DNA of 64,000 nt from Alphaproteobacteria bacterium (GTDB lineage Bacteria > Pseudomonadota > Alphaproteobacteria > Micropepsales > Micropepsaceae), in contig JAGWMG010000002.1 in NCBI GenBank assembly GCA_028871795.1, positions 62,001-126,000 on the forward strand, read 5' to 3'. The notes beneath the pieces were generated by a model. It worked only from the letters and a program-made list of their open reading frames with translations, had not been told where the DNA came from and searched no databases. Shown in pieces: positions 7,552-16,419 of the stretch. Within the stretch, counting starts at the first letter, position 1. Each line of letters starts with the position of its first letter. Made by a program: the position numbers and the translations under genes.

Positions 7552-8808
7552 ATGGTAGAAAAATCATATGCGTGGGCCGACGGCGCGAGACTCGAAGAAC
7601 ACACCAAACGGAAGCACAAAATTTTGCGCGAATATTTCGCGCGTTACCTTGCCGTCCGGTGCCAGTATCCGCAGCAATCCCGGTTCCGCCTGGCTGTCAT
7701 TGACGGATTTGCTGGCGCAGGTCGTTATGCGTGCGGTACTGCCGGTTCTCCCCTCATATTCATCGAAGTGCTTCGCGCGGCGGTCGAGCAATTCAACATA
7801 CGGCGCTCAGCTGAAGGAATGTCGCCAATCGATATTGAGTGCCTGCTCGTCTTAAATGATTTGGATGCAACAGCAATTAGCTTACTGAAATCCCACATAG
7901 AGCCTCAGCGGGCGCTCATCACGTCAGAAGTCCCGAGGTTTCACCTTCATGTGGAGTACAGAAACACAGAATTCGAGACGTTGTATCCAGAGATTAAATC
8001 GCTATTGGATCGCGGGCGGTATCGCAGCGTCATATTCAGTCTTGATCAATGCGGCCACAGTCACGTGCATACCGCTACAATCCGTGACATCATGGGTTCG
8101 TTTCCATCCGCAGAAATCTTCTACACGTTTGCGATTCAATCACTGCTTGCCTTTCTAGCAAGGTCGGACCCGCAGCTACTCAAATCACAGCCAAACCACC
8201 TCGGAGTAGGCCCTGATGATCTGCGCCCTCTCGAAGGAATGATGAACAATCAGGCGTGGTTGGGAACAGCAGAGAAGATGGTGTTTGAAGCGTTCCGCGC
8301 CTGCGCACCATTTGTGAGTCCGTTTTCGATTCACAATCCCGAGGGGTGGCGCTACTGGTTTATACATTTCGCCAACTCATACCGGGCACGCCAGGAATAT
8401 AATAATGTCTTGCACCAAAACAGCAGCATGCAAGCACATTTTGGGCGTTCGGGATTGAATATGCTTTCATTTAATCCGGTTCAGGGCGGCGCGCTTTATC
8501 TGTTCGATGTGTCCGGTCGCAGTCAGGCAAAGGAACAGTTGATGGAGGATATTCCGCGGCTAGTTACTGAGTTTGGCGATACGCTAGGTGTGGGTGAGTT
8601 CTACGAGACGATCTACAAAATGACACCCGCGCATATGGATGATGTTCATTCCGCGATTATTGATAATCCGGATATGGAGGTCATTACAGAAAACGGAGGC
8701 GAGCGGCGCAAGGCGACAACAATTTCGCCGACAGATATCTTGCGTATGAAGCAGCAACGTAGCTTCTTTCCGCTCTTTCTCGGCCCCGAGACGGGCACAC
8801 GAAAATAG
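7552..8808 (+). CDS. tcmP: Three-Cys-motif partner protein TcmP
   Basis: This is the regular partner of DUF5131 proteins. In this 418-residue copy AVIDGFAGAGRYACG (residues 48-62) looks like the SAM-binding loop of a methyltransferase fold. CLLVLNDLDATA and SVIFSLDQCGHSHV resemble motifs II and IV of such folds; many relatives read DPFG at the latter site, here altered to DQCG. The start is 14 bases after the DUF5131 stop. Both genes are AT-richer than the core. A combined RNA/DNA-modifying or defence role for the pair is inference only. Confidence 0.85.
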   Translation: MVEKSYAWADGARLEEHTKRKHKILREYFARYLAVRCQYPQQSRFRLAVIDGFAGAGRYACGTAGSPLIFIEVLRAAVEQFNIRRSAEGMSPIDIECLLVLNDLDATAISLLKSHIEPQRALITSEVPRFHLHVEYRNTEFETLYPEIKSLLDRGRYRSVIFSLDQCGHSHVHTATIRDIMGSFPSAEIFYTFAIQSLLAFLARSDPQLLKSQPNHLGVGPDDLRPLEGMMNNQAWLGTAEKMVFEAFRACAPFVSPFSIHNPEGWRYWFIHFANSYRARQEYNNVLHQNSSMQAHFGRSGLNMLSFNPVQGGALYLFDVSGRSQAKEQLMEDIPRLVTEFGDTLGVGEFYETIYKMTPAHMDDVHSAIIDNPDMEVITENGGERRKATTISPTDILRMKQQRSFFPLFLGPETGTRK

Positions 8809-8836
8809 TTTCGATGGTTTCTGGATACTAGGGGAA

Positions 8837-8923
8837 TGGTGCCCGAGGTCGGACTTGAACCGACATGCCCTTGCGGGCGCTGGATTTTGAGTCCAGTGCG
8901 TCTACCAGTTCCACCACTCGGGC
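8837..8923 (-). tRNA. tRNA-Leu(CAA), complete, element-borne
   Basis: On the minus strand a full class II tRNA folds. The acceptor stem is GCCCGAG/CTCGGGC. The anticodon arm is CTGGA-CTCAAAA-TCCAG with anticodon CAA. There is a long variable arm (GCCCGCAAGGGC), a GTCGG-TTCAAGT-CCGAC T arm and an encoded CCA. It lies between tcmP and the integrase, inside the element, and has the same anticodon as the broken host copy at 10398-10435, but a different acceptor stem. Confidence 0.95.
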
Positions 8924-8964
8924 AGCGGGATACCTATAGCGAGGGAGATGGCGTTCGCCAAGAA

Positions 8965-10284
8965 TTATTGGCGGGTCTTCGGGTACCCTCTGTTTTTCCC
9001 CGCCGGGATGCGTTTCGCGTTCGCTTTTCGCTTTTGGGGGACACCGTTCGGTTTCACCCTTCTGACATTGACTGCTGCCGCATCGATCATGTTCTTGATG
9101 TGAGCGGCATAGAATTTCTCGATCATTTCGACACTGGTGCGGCAGTTCTTCGCGATCTGATAGATGTCGGCTCCTTCCATGAGCCGGAGACAGATATACG
9201 TGTGGCGGAGGGAATAAGCGGACCGGCGCAAGCCCTCGCGGTCCTTCTTTAAGCCCTGCTCTTCCAGTACGGCGTTCAGGTGGTGATGGCGTAGACCTGG
9301 AAACAGCCTGTCGGTTGGTTTCGGAAGGGACAGTTCTTCCGAGTCATCCGTTCCGCCCTTCGATACCCGGCTTTCGGCTTTGGCCAGACGCTTGCGCTGG
9401 CGCAGCCGTTCGAAGGGCATCACGGCTCCGGGCATGCTCTTGCAGTAACCGACCCCTCTTTTGCCGCGCACGCTGATTTCAAGAATGGTTTCGTTGGTTG
9501 CTGTGTCTTCGACAATTTCAACGTCCCGGAACTCAAGCCGTGCGGCTTCGTCCGGGCGAAGTCCGGTGTTCACCATGAACAGGACGAAGTCGTGCAACTG
9601 TTCGCACTCCCATTTCCAACGTGCGTTGGGTGGGTTCTCCGCGCGTTCGCGCGTGGCTGTATAAAGCCGTTTGTATTCTTCGGGAGAGAACCAGGCACGA
9701 TGACTGATTTTGCCTGATGCTTTGTATGGAGCTGAAAGGTTCGGAACGAATTTCAGCCACCCTTGCCGTTCCGCAGTTTTGAGAACATGGCGAAGGGTAA
9801 CGATTTCATGGTGGATGGTGCTTCGCGCTGGGCGAAGCGGCTCACCTGTTTTCGGATTGGTTTTCGAGGTCATCCGGTGCACCCGGTAGTCCTGCACCAT
9901 TTGGGGAGTGATGTCGGTGACCGGCTTGTCCCCGAAGAAGGGGAGCAGGTGAACCCGCAGCCGGTCGCCGTGACCCTTGACGTATTTCGGACTGCGCTCT
10001 CCCGCCGTTAGCGCCTCGTATTCGGGGAGGAACTTGTCGGCGGCGTCCTTGAACTTCTTGCCGCCGCGCAGCTCGCCCGATCGGTGCTTGAGCTGGAGGG
10101 AGAGATACCAGTCTTCGGCCTTCTTCTTCGCGTGTTCGAGATCGTGCTCTTTGGTCGTCGTGCGGTGATTGCGGGACGCGAGGTAAGTCGAGCACTGCCA
10201 ATAACCGCTGTTCTCTCGTTTGTAGAGATGCAGCTTTCCACCAATCATGTCGTGCGTGACAGCGGCAGTCATACGCGTATGCAT
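8965..10284 (-). CDS. int: Tyrosine recombinase / phage-type integrase
   Basis: The protein has 439 residues. The catalytic domain shows Arg in NTGLRPDEAARLEFRD and the second box SLRHTYICLRLMEGADIYQIAKNC. The nucleophile Tyr is in MIEKFYAAH, close to the C-terminus. An N-terminal SAM-like core-binding domain precedes it. The gene starts about 110 bases from the broken tRNA-Leu and is transcribed into the element, as expected for an element integrase. Two in-frame ATGs (10284 and 10272) are possible; neither has a strong ribosome site. A 16-base palindrome covers the first start codon. Confidence 0.93.
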   Translation of the reverse strand: MHTRMTAAVTHDMIGGKLHLYKRENSGYWQCSTYLASRNHRTTTKEHDLEHAKKKAEDWYLSLQLKHRSGELRGGKKFKDAADKFLPEYEALTAGERSPKYVKGHGDRLRVHLLPFFGDKPVTDITPQMVQDYRVHRMTSKTNPKTGEPLRPARSTIHHEIVTLRHVLKTAERQGWLKFVPNLSAPYKASGKISHRAWFSPEEYKRLYTATRERAENPPNARWKWECEQLHDFVLFMVNTGLRPDEAARLEFRDVEIVEDTATNETILEISVRGKRGVGYCKSMPGAVMPFERLRQRKRLAKAESRVSKGGTDDSEELSLPKPTDRLFPGLRHHHLNAVLEEQGLKKDREGLRRSAYSLRHTYICLRLMEGADIYQIAKNCRTSVEMIEKFYAAHIKNMIDAAAVNVRRVKPNGVPQKRKANAKRIPAGKNRGYPKTRQ

Positions 10285-10289
10285 ACGCG
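10274..10289. repeat. 16-base perfect palindrome over the integrase start
   Basis: CGCGTATGCATACGCG is fully self-complementary and contains the first candidate integrase ATG. It could be an operator for integrase autoregulation, or a block to translation initiation. No protein partner can be named from the sequence. Confidence 0.6.
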
Positions 10290-10312
10290 AAACGCGTTAA
10301 AAAGTCTATAAC

Positions 10313-10331
10313 TGTGTAAGGGTTGTGTAAG
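10313..10331. repeat. Direct repeat TGTGTAAG-GGT-TGTGTAAG, candidate integrase arm sites
   Basis: Two identical octamers with an 11-base period lie in the AT-rich stretch between the integrase start and the tRNA junction. The position suits arm-type integrase or excisionase binding sites. This is inference from layout only. Confidence 0.45.
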
Positions 10332-10397
10332 TTTTTGATATTGCTTATGTTATTGTATTTATTGACTATTTTGATGTTTTTATCGGGTTATTTTGGC

Positions 10398-10435
10398 TTT
10401 TGAGTCTGCCGCGTCTACCATTCCGCCACAGGGGC
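10398..10435 (-). pseudogene. 5' half of a tRNA-Leu(CAA), broken at the anticodon loop (element attachment junction)
   Basis: Read on the minus strand, the sequence is a normal tRNA-Leu 5' half: acceptor strand GCCCCTG, a D arm, and the stem base GCAGA followed by CTCAAAA. After that loop the expected TCTGC is replaced by GCCAAAATAACCC, with no 3' half. The break thus falls at the end of the anticodon loop, a known tyrosine-integrase crossover location. The shared core with the intact tRNA at 8837 is GACTCAAAA. Confidence 0.85.
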
Positions 10436-10511
10436 ACGTTTCGCGAAAAACCAAGCGAATGGAGGGGGCGGAATATAACCGGCGCGCGGGCGCGGTCAAC
10501 AATCGCGCGGC

Positions 10512-11207
10512 CTAACCGCAGACACCTTGAAACACCAAGGCGGCCAGCTCCGAAAAGCTGGCATCGGCCTCGCGCGGCACGGCCACGCGCGGAATCGTGG
10601 CGATGGGAATGCCGGGGGTAAACCGGCCCAGCGTCGCCAGCGTATCGGCTATCGGCACGACGCCGTCGCCGCTGTCGTTGACCACCAGCGCCGCGGCCGT
10701 CACACCGGCATGGGCCATCGCAGCCAACGCCGTCAGCGTGTGGCTGATCGTGCCGAGATAGGAGCCCGCCACCAGGATCGCCGGGATTTGCAGCGCCGCC
10801 ATCCAGTCGAGCACCGTGTGGCGCGCGTCGAGCGGCGCCATCACCCCGCCCACGCCTTCGATGATAAGCGTGCCGCGGCGCGAGGACATCTCCTCGCGGC
10901 ACAACGCGACCAACGCGTCGAAATCGATCTCTCTTCCTTCGCGCGCGCCTGCCATGTCGGGCGACAGGGGGGCGGCGAAGCGCCAATGCGAAATCCGCGC
11001 GATGCCTTCCGGCGACACCGCGCGGCCCATCGCCTCCAGCAGCACGCCCGGATCGCTGGCGCGCAAATTCGCCATATCGAAGCCGCTGACCACGGGCTTC
11101 AGCGCCCACACCGGCTTTCCCGCCGCGCGCAAATGGCGCACCAGTCCGGCGGCGACAAAGGTCTTGCCGACACCGGTCCCCGTTCCGGTAACGAAATAGG
11201 CGCTCAT
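10512..11207 (-). CDS. bioD: Dethiobiotin synthetase
   Basis: BioD uses ATP and CO2 to close the ureido ring of 7,8-diaminopelargonate. The 231-residue protein begins with the P-loop TGTGTGVGKT and contains KPVVSG near residue 37 and IIEGVGGVMAPLD near residue 115, all standard in the family. Its ATG overlaps the bioF stop as ATGA, so the two are one transcription unit. Together with bioB and bioA on the other strand it completes the late biotin pathway. Confidence 0.95.
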   Translation of the reverse strand: MSAYFVTGTGTGVGKTFVAAGLVRHLRAAGKPVWALKPVVSGFDMANLRASDPGVLLEAMGRAVSPEGIARISHWRFAAPLSPDMAGAREGREIDFDALVALCREEMSSRRGTLIIEGVGGVMAPLDARHTVLDWMAALQIPAILVAGSYLGTISHTLTALAAMAHAGVTAAALVVNDSGDGVVPIADTLATLGRFTPGIPIATIPRVAVPREADASFSELAALVFQGVCG

Positions 11208-12349
11208 GCCAGGATCCGTTCGCGCACGATGCCCGCGAGCCGCGCGATCTCCGCGTCAGGATGGCCGGCGGTGAAGGCGAACCTCAGCCGCGCGGTTCCT
11301 TCGGGCACCGTCGGCGGACGAATGGGCGTCACCAGAAATCCTTCGCGTTCCAATATTTGCGAGGCTTCGAGCGCTGCCAGCGGATCGCCCAGCGCCACCG
11401 GCACGATCGGACTCGCTGCCGGCGGCAGATCGCAGGCGCGGGTGAAGCTTTGCGCCTTCGCCAGCGGGCGCGCGGTCAGCTTCTCGTCGTTCTCCACGAT
11501 GTCGAGCGCGGCCAAGGCGGCGGCGGCGCTCGCAGGCGGCAATGCCGTGGAATAGATCAGCGTGCGCGCGCGGGTTTTCAACAGGTCGATCACTGCGGTA
11601 GAGGCGCAGACGTAACCGCCGTACGACCCCAGCGCCTTCGACAGCGTGCCCATCTGCAGATCGACCGCCGCGCCGGCCGCATACGCCGATCCGCGCCCAC
11701 CGCCCAGAACGCCAAGCCCATGCGCATCGTCGCTCATCAGCCAGGCGTCGTGCGCCTGCGCCAGCGCGCTCAATTCCTTCAGCGGCGCCAGATCGCCGTC
11801 CATCGAGAACACGCCGTCGGTGACGATCAGCGCGCGGCGGTGCGCCGCGCGATTCGCACGTAGAACCTCGTCGGCGTGCGCCACATCGTTGTGACGGAAC
11901 GTCTCCACCCGCGCCTGCGACAGCCGCGCCCCCGCCCATAGGCAGGAATGCGAAAGCTCGTCCGCCAGCAGCAGGTCGCCCTCGCCCACGATCGCCGGCA
12001 CGATCCCCGCATTCGCCAGATACCCCGAACCGAACACGCAGGCCGCGTCCGTTCCTTTCAGCCGTGCCAGCCGCCGTTCCAGTTCGCCGAACAACGGATG
12101 GTTGCCGGTCACCAGGCGCGAGGCCCCGGCACCCGCACCATATTTCTCGATAGCCGCGGCCGCCGCGCGTTTCACCGCCGGATGATGGGTCAGGTTGAGA
12201 TAATCGTTGCACGAAAAGGACAGCATCCGCCGCCCGCCGCGAACCACCCAGAGGCCGTCCTCGCGCGCGCTCTCGGCAAGCCGGCGGCGCAGATGGGCGG
12301 TCTCCAGCGCGGCAAGTTTGGCTTTGGCGAAATCGTCGAGAGACGGCAT
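11204..12349 (-). CDS. bioF: 8-amino-7-oxononanoate synthase (KAPA synthase)
   Basis: This PLP enzyme joins pimeloyl-thioester and L-alanine. LSFSCNDYLNLTHHP, SDDAHGLGVLG and GTLSKALGSYGG (with the PLP lysine near residue 237) are diagnostic. I start at MPSLDDF (12349), giving 381 residues; the 25 extra residues in the ORF track run over the divergent promoter. It is first in a bioF-bioD operon and divergent from bioB. Confidence 0.95.
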   Translation of the reverse strand: MPSLDDFAKAKLAALETAHLRRRLAESAREDGLWVVRGGRRMLSFSCNDYLNLTHHPAVKRAAAAAIEKYGAGAGASRLVTGNHPLFGELERRLARLKGTDAACVFGSGYLANAGIVPAIVGEGDLLLADELSHSCLWAGARLSQARVETFRHNDVAHADEVLRANRAAHRRALIVTDGVFSMDGDLAPLKELSALAQAHDAWLMSDDAHGLGVLGGGRGSAYAAGAAVDLQMGTLSKALGSYGGYVCASTAVIDLLKTRARTLIYSTALPPASAAAALAALDIVENDEKLTARPLAKAQSFTRACDLPPAASPIVPVALGDPLAALEASQILEREGFLVTPIRPPTVPEGTARLRFAFTAGHPDAEIARLAGIVRERILA

Positions 12350-12422
12350 GAAGCGCCTTTGTCTTGCGTGTGCTGACGGGTCCCTATAATGGCATGAACG
12401 CCCAGGATAAGAAGGCCGCCCC
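12350..12422. promoter_or_regulatory. Divergent bioF / bioB promoter region
   Basis: The 73-base gap must drive both bio operons. A perfect TATAAT lies at 12385-12390, 32 bases before the bioB ATG. The -35 match is poor (TCTTGC at 17-base spacing). AAGAAGG precedes the bioB start. I see no BioR-type TTATC/GATAA palindrome and no obvious BirA operator. Confidence 0.55.
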
Positions 12423-13373
12423 ATGACCGACGTCCGCCACGACTGGACCCGCGAGGAGCTGGCCGCCTTGTTCGCGCTGCCCTTCGCCGACCTGATTTTC
12501 CGGGCGCAGACCGTCCACCGCCGTTATTTCACGCCCAACGAGGTGCAGATTTCCACGCTTTTGTCGATCAAGACCGGCGGTTGCCCGGAGGATTGCGGCT
12601 ATTGCTCGCAGAGCGCGGCGCACGAGACCGGGCTGAAGGCCACCAAGCTGATGGACGTCTCCGCGGTGGTCGCCGACGCCAAAGCCGCCAAGCACGCCGG
12701 CGCCACGCGCTTCTGCATGGGCGCGGCCTGGCGGGAGCCCAAGGACAAGGACCTCGACGCCGTCTGCGAGATGGTGAGCGAGGTCAAATCGCTCGGCCTG
12801 GAGACCTGTGTCACGCTCGGCATGTTGACGCTGCCGCAGGCGGCGAAGCTGAAGGGCGCCGGCCTCGATTATTACAACCACAACATCGACACCTCGCCGG
12901 AGTATTACGAGCAGATCATCACCACGCGCACGTTCCAGGATCGCCTCGACACGCTCGACGCCGTGCGCGAGGCGGGCATCAACGTCTGCTGCGGCGGCAT
13001 CGTGGGCATGGGCGAGAGCGAGGCCGACCGCGTCGGCATGATTCACGCGCTGTGCACCCTGCCCTCCCATCCCGAAAGCGTGCCGATCAACATGCTGATG
13101 CGGGTGGAAGGAACCAAGCTGGCCGGCGCCGCGTCCATCGACGCGCTCGATTTCGTGCGCACCGTCGCGGTGGCCCGCATTTCCATGCCGAAATCCTTCG
13201 TTCGTCTGTCGGCGGGGCGCGAATACATGAGCGACGAGGCGCAGGCGCTGTGTTTCCTGGCGGGCGCCAATTCGATCTTCTACGGCGAGAAGCTGCTGAC
13301 GACACCGAATTCCGACGCGCATCGCGACCGCCGATTGCTGGCGCGGCTGGGCATGACCGCGATGGCGCCGTGA
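12423..13373 (+). CDS. bioB: Biotin synthase (radical SAM)
   Basis: BioB inserts sulfur into dethiobiotin. The radical-SAM cluster motif [13 protein letters not shown] puts Cys at about positions 54, 58 and 61. Further family blocks are [23 protein letters not shown] and the C-terminal [14 protein letters not shown]. The 316-residue length is normal. Its TGA overlaps the GTG of bioA, so bioB-bioA is a coupled operon. Confidence 0.97.
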   Translation: MTDVRHDWTREELAALFALPFADLIFRAQTVHRRYFTPNEVQISTLLSIKTGGCPEDCGYCSQSAAHETGLKATKLMDVSAVVADAKAAKHAGATRFCMGAAWREPKDKDLDAVCEMVSEVKSLGLETCVTLGMLTLPQAAKLKGAGLDYYNHNIDTSPEYYEQIITTRTFQDRLDTLDAVREAGINVCCGGIVGMGESEADRVGMIHALCTLPSHPESVPINMLMRVEGTKLAGAASIDALDFVRTVAVARISMPKSFVRLSAGREYMSDEAQALCFLAGANSIFYGEKLLTTPNSDAHRDRRLLARLGMTAMAP

Positions 13374-14623
13374 CCGACTGGTTCGAGCGCGGCTTCCCGC
13401 ATATCTGGCTGCCTTACACGCAGATGAAGACCGCGCCGGCGCCGCTCGCCGCCGCGCGCACCTTGGGCAGCCGCATCACGCTCGCCGATGGGCGTGAACT
13501 CATCGACGGCATCGCTTCGTGGTGGACCGCCGTGCACGGCTACAACCACCCCCACATCGTCGAAGCCATCCAGAAGCAAGCGCGCGTCATGCCGCACGTG
13601 ATGCTGGGCGGCCTCTTGCACGAACAGGCGGCGACGCTGGCGGCGCGTCTGGTGGCGATCCTGCCCGGCGGGCTGACGCGGGTGTTCTTCTCCGATTCCG
13701 GCTCGGTGGCGGTGGAAGTCGCCATGAAGATGGCGACGCAATACTGGCTGAACAAAAATATCCGTAAGCGGACGAAATTCCTCGCCTTCAAGGGCGGCTA
13801 TCACGGCGACACGTTTGCCACGATGGCGGTGTGCGATCCCGAGGAGGGTATGCACACTCTGTTCGCCGGCATCCTGCCGGAGCATCACGTCATCGCCCTG
13901 CCGCGCGAGGCGGAAACTGCGGCCGCCTTCGACGCCTTCCTCGAACGCCATGCGGACGAACTCGCGGGCATCCTGGTCGAGCCGCTGGTGCAGGGCGCCG
14001 GCGGCATGATCTTCCACGACGAACACACGCTGCGCCGCCTTCGCGCCGCCGCCGACAAATACGAACTGCTGCTGATCTGCGACGAGGTCTTCACCGGCTT
14101 CGGGCGCACCGGCGCGATGTTCGCCTGCGAGGCGGCGGGCGTCGCGCCCGACATCGTCACCCTCGGCAAAGGGTTGACCGGCGGCACGCTGCCGCTGGCC
14201 GCCACCGTCGCCACCCAGAAGGTCTTCGACGCCTTCTGGTCCGACGATCCTTCGCACGCCCTGATGCACGGACCGACTTACATGGGCAACGCGCTGGCCT
14301 GCGCCGCCGCCAACGCCTCGCTCGATCTGTTCGAGCGCGAGAACCGCTTGCGCCAGGCCGCCGACATCGGCGAATTTCTCGGTAAGGCGCTCGGCCGATG
14401 CATCGGCCTGCCCAACGTGGCGGACGTGCGTGCGCGCGGCGCCGTCGGGGTGGTGGAACTCGATCCGGCGCCCGATTTGAACGCGCTGAAGCGCCGGTTC
14501 GTGGAGGAAGGTGTATGGGTCCGCCCCTTCCGCAACATTGTCTATCTCACCCCCGCGCTGACCATCGGCGAGGAAGATTTGGAGAAACTAACAAGCTCGA
14601 TTGTGAGGGTGCTGAGCGCCTGA
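13370..14623 (+). CDS. bioA: Adenosylmethionine-8-amino-7-oxononanoate aminotransferase
   Basis: BioA converts KAPA to diaminopelargonate with S-adenosylmethionine as amino donor. The start is the GTG that overlaps the bioB stop; the ORF track shows a longer false frame. [11 protein letters not shown] near the N-terminus, [25 protein letters not shown] and the PLP-lysine block [11 protein letters not shown] (about residue 267) are family marks. At 417 residues it has normal length. Confidence 0.95.
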   Translation: MTDWFERGFPHIWLPYTQMKTAPAPLAAARTLGSRITLADGRELIDGIASWWTAVHGYNHPHIVEAIQKQARVMPHVMLGGLLHEQAATLAARLVAILPGGLTRVFFSDSGSVAVEVAMKMATQYWLNKNIRKRTKFLAFKGGYHGDTFATMAVCDPEEGMHTLFAGILPEHHVIALPREAETAAAFDAFLERHADELAGILVEPLVQGAGGMIFHDEHTLRRLRAAADKYELLLICDEVFTGFGRTGAMFACEAAGVAPDIVTLGKGLTGGTLPLAATVATQKVFDAFWSDDPSHALMHGPTYMGNALACAAANASLDLFERENRLRQAADIGEFLGKALGRCIGLPNVADVRARGAVGVVELDPAPDLNALKRRFVEEGVWVRPFRNIVYLTPALTIGEEDLEKLTSSIVRVLSA

Positions 14624-14632
14624 GCACTTTCG

Positions 14633-14651
14633 CCTCCCCTTTGTGGGGAGG
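14633..14651 (+). terminator. GC hairpin after bioA
   Basis: CCTCCCC-TTTGT-GGGGAGG makes a seven-base-pair GC stem ten bases after the bioA stop. No run of T follows, so it may be a weak terminator or an mRNA 3' stabiliser. The following 80 bases up to purH hold nothing else I can identify. Confidence 0.4.
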
Positions 14652-14737
14652 TAACAAAACGTGGCGTCATCCTGGCCCTTCTCTTTTGGCGCCCCGCGAA
14701 GTATGACCTCTCGTAGCCTCCAGCCTCGCGAGTCGCC

Positions 14738-16330
14738 ATGACGCTCCGCCCCATCCGCCGCGCGCTGCTTTCCGTTTCCGACAAGACCGGACTGGTCGAT
14801 TTCGCCAAGGGACTGGCGAGGCACGGCGTGGCGCTGATTTCCACCGGCGGCACCGCCAAGGCGCTGCGCGATGCGGGCCTCGAGGTCACCGACGTTTCCG
14901 AGATCACCGCCTTTCCCGAAATGATGGACGGCCGCCTCAAGACCTTGCATCCGATGGTCCATGGCGGGCTGCTGGCCTTGCGCGACAAGCACGCCGAGGC
15001 GATGAAGGCCCACGGCATCGCGGGCATCGACCTGTTGGTTTGCAATCTCTATCCGTTCGAAGCCACGGTGGCCAAAGGCGCCGGTTTCGAGGAGACCATC
15101 GAGAACATCGACATCGGCGGCCCGGCGATGACGCGCTCCGCCGCCAAGAACCATGACTGGGTCACGGCGGTCGTCGATCCCGAGGATTACGCCGCCGTGC
15201 TTGCGGAACTCGACGCCAACGACGGCGCCACCACGCTGGCGCTGCGCCGCAGGCTGGCGCAGATCGCTTACGCGAAAACCGCCGCTTACGACGCCGCCGT
15301 TTCCAATTGGTTCGCCGATCGGCTGGCGAAAGACGGCGAAATATCCCCGCCGCGCCGCCGCGCCCTCGCGGGCCGGCTGCGCCAATCGCTGCGCTACGGC
15401 GAGAACCCGCATCAGGACGCCGCTTTCTATGTCACCGGCGAGAAGCGTTTCGGCATCGCCACGGCGGAGCAGCTGCAGGGCAAGGAGCTTTCCTACAACA
15501 ACATCAACGACACCGACGCCGCCTACGAACTCGTCGCCGAGTTCGCCCCCGCGGCCGGTGCGGCCTGCGCCATCGTCAAGCACGCCAATCCGTGCGGCGT
15601 GGCGCTCGCAGCCACGCTGGCAGAGGCCTATGCCAGGGCGCTGGCCTGCGATCCGGTCAGCGCCTTCGGCGGCATCGTCGCCTTCAACCGCAGGCTCGAC
15701 GGCGCCGCGGCCGAAGCGATTTCCAAGATCTTCACCGAAGCGATCATCGTCCCCGATGCCGACGCCGACGCGCGGCGCGTCCTGTCGGCGAAAAAGAACC
15801 TGCGCCTGTTGATCGCCGGCGGCCTGCCCGACCCCACGACCGCCGGTCTCACCTTCAAATCCGTCTCCGGCGGATTCCTGGTGCAGACGCGCGACAACGG
15901 CCGCGTCACGCGCGCCGAATTGAAAATCGTCACCAAACGCCAGCCGAGCGAGAATGAACTCGCCGACATGATGTTCGCCTTCACCGTCGGCAAGCACGTC
16001 AAATCGAACACTATCGTCTATGCCAAGAACCTTCAGACCGCGGGGATCGGCGCCGGCCAGATGAGCCGCGTGGATTCCGCGCGCATCGCGGCCGACAAGG
16101 CGCGCCAAGCGGCGAAAGCCGCGGGCTGGGCGGAGCCGATGACCAAAGGCGCGGCGGCTGCGTCCGATGCCTTCTTTCCTTTCCCCGACGGATTGGAGGA
16201 GATCGCGGACGCCGGCGCCACCGCCGTCATCCAGCCCGGCGGCTCGATCCGCGACAAAGATGTGATCGCGGCCGCCGACGACGCCGACCTGACGATGGCC
16301 TTCACCGGCATGCGGCATTTCCGCCATTAG
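14738..16330 (+). CDS. purH: Bifunctional AICAR transformylase / IMP cyclohydrolase
   Basis: PurH performs the last two steps of IMP synthesis. The N-terminal MGS-like cyclohydrolase domain starts [13 protein letters not shown] and includes STGGTAKAL. The C-terminal transformylase domain has GENPHQ near residue 225 and the catalytic KHANPCGVA near residue 280. The protein ends [13 protein letters not shown]...GMRHFRH, as usual. At 530 residues it is full length. It stands alone after the bio genes. Confidence 0.97.
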   Translation: MTLRPIRRALLSVSDKTGLVDFAKGLARHGVALISTGGTAKALRDAGLEVTDVSEITAFPEMMDGRLKTLHPMVHGGLLALRDKHAEAMKAHGIAGIDLLVCNLYPFEATVAKGAGFEETIENIDIGGPAMTRSAAKNHDWVTAVVDPEDYAAVLAELDANDGATTLALRRRLAQIAYAKTAAYDAAVSNWFADRLAKDGEISPPRRRALAGRLRQSLRYGENPHQDAAFYVTGEKRFGIATAEQLQGKELSYNNINDTDAAYELVAEFAPAAGAACAIVKHANPCGVALAATLAEAYARALACDPVSAFGGIVAFNRRLDGAAAEAISKIFTEAIIVPDADADARRVLSAKKNLRLLIAGGLPDPTTAGLTFKSVSGGFLVQTRDNGRVTRAELKIVTKRQPSENELADMMFAFTVGKHVKSNTIVYAKNLQTAGIGAGQMSRVDSARIAADKARQAAKAAGWAEPMTKGAAAASDAFFPFPDGLEEIADAGATAVIQPGGSIRDKDVIAAADDADLTMAFTGMRHFRH

Positions 16331-16382
16331 GCAGGCGGAAACACCTTGAGCGCAAGCGTCCATCTGGTAAAACCGGATGCGC

Positions 16383-16396
16383 GCCCGTTTCCGGGC
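16383..16396 (+). terminator. Short GC hairpin after purH (weak)
   Basis: GCCCG-TTTC-CGGGC lies about 50 bases after the purH stop and is followed by CTTAAATC. The stem is only five base pairs and the T content is low, so this is a tentative terminator. Confidence 0.3.
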
Positions 16397-16419
16397 CTTA
16401 AATCAAAGGCCGTGCCGCG

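Larger units (their letters stand above)
1..10397. mobile_element. Right-hand part of an integrative (probably conjugative) element inserted in a tRNA-Leu gene
   Basis: The stretch holds a conjugative coupling protein, SOS-linked repair genes, likely defence genes and, at its right end, a tyrosine integrase whose start lies about 110 bases from a broken tRNA-Leu gene. Everything right of position 10435 is ordinary metabolic DNA. The left end lies outside the window. That the segment is one element is inferred from integrase position, gene content and AT-rich patches around 2.4-4.0 and 6.6-8.8 kb. No relaxase or mating-pair genes are visible, so self-transfer is not proven. Confidence 0.8.

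Noticed and set aside
8837-10435. The two tRNA-Leu sites as ends of a 1.5-kb mini-element that excises to leave one intact tRNA
   Set aside because: Joining the 5' half at 10435 to the 3' half at 8837 would pair GCCCCTG with CTCGGGC, which do not match, so they do not come from one tRNA gene.
12350-12422. Search for a BioR or BirA operator between bioF and bioB
   Set aside because: No matching palindrome is present; only a TATAAT is clear.
14633-14737. Possible dispersed repeat after bioA (CCTCCCC hairpin and the following 80 bases)
   Set aside because: I noticed only one copy in the window, so it cannot be called a repeat family from this sequence.
14588-16363. 591-aa minus-strand ORF
   Set aside because: Lies wholly over purH on the other strand and has shadow-type composition.
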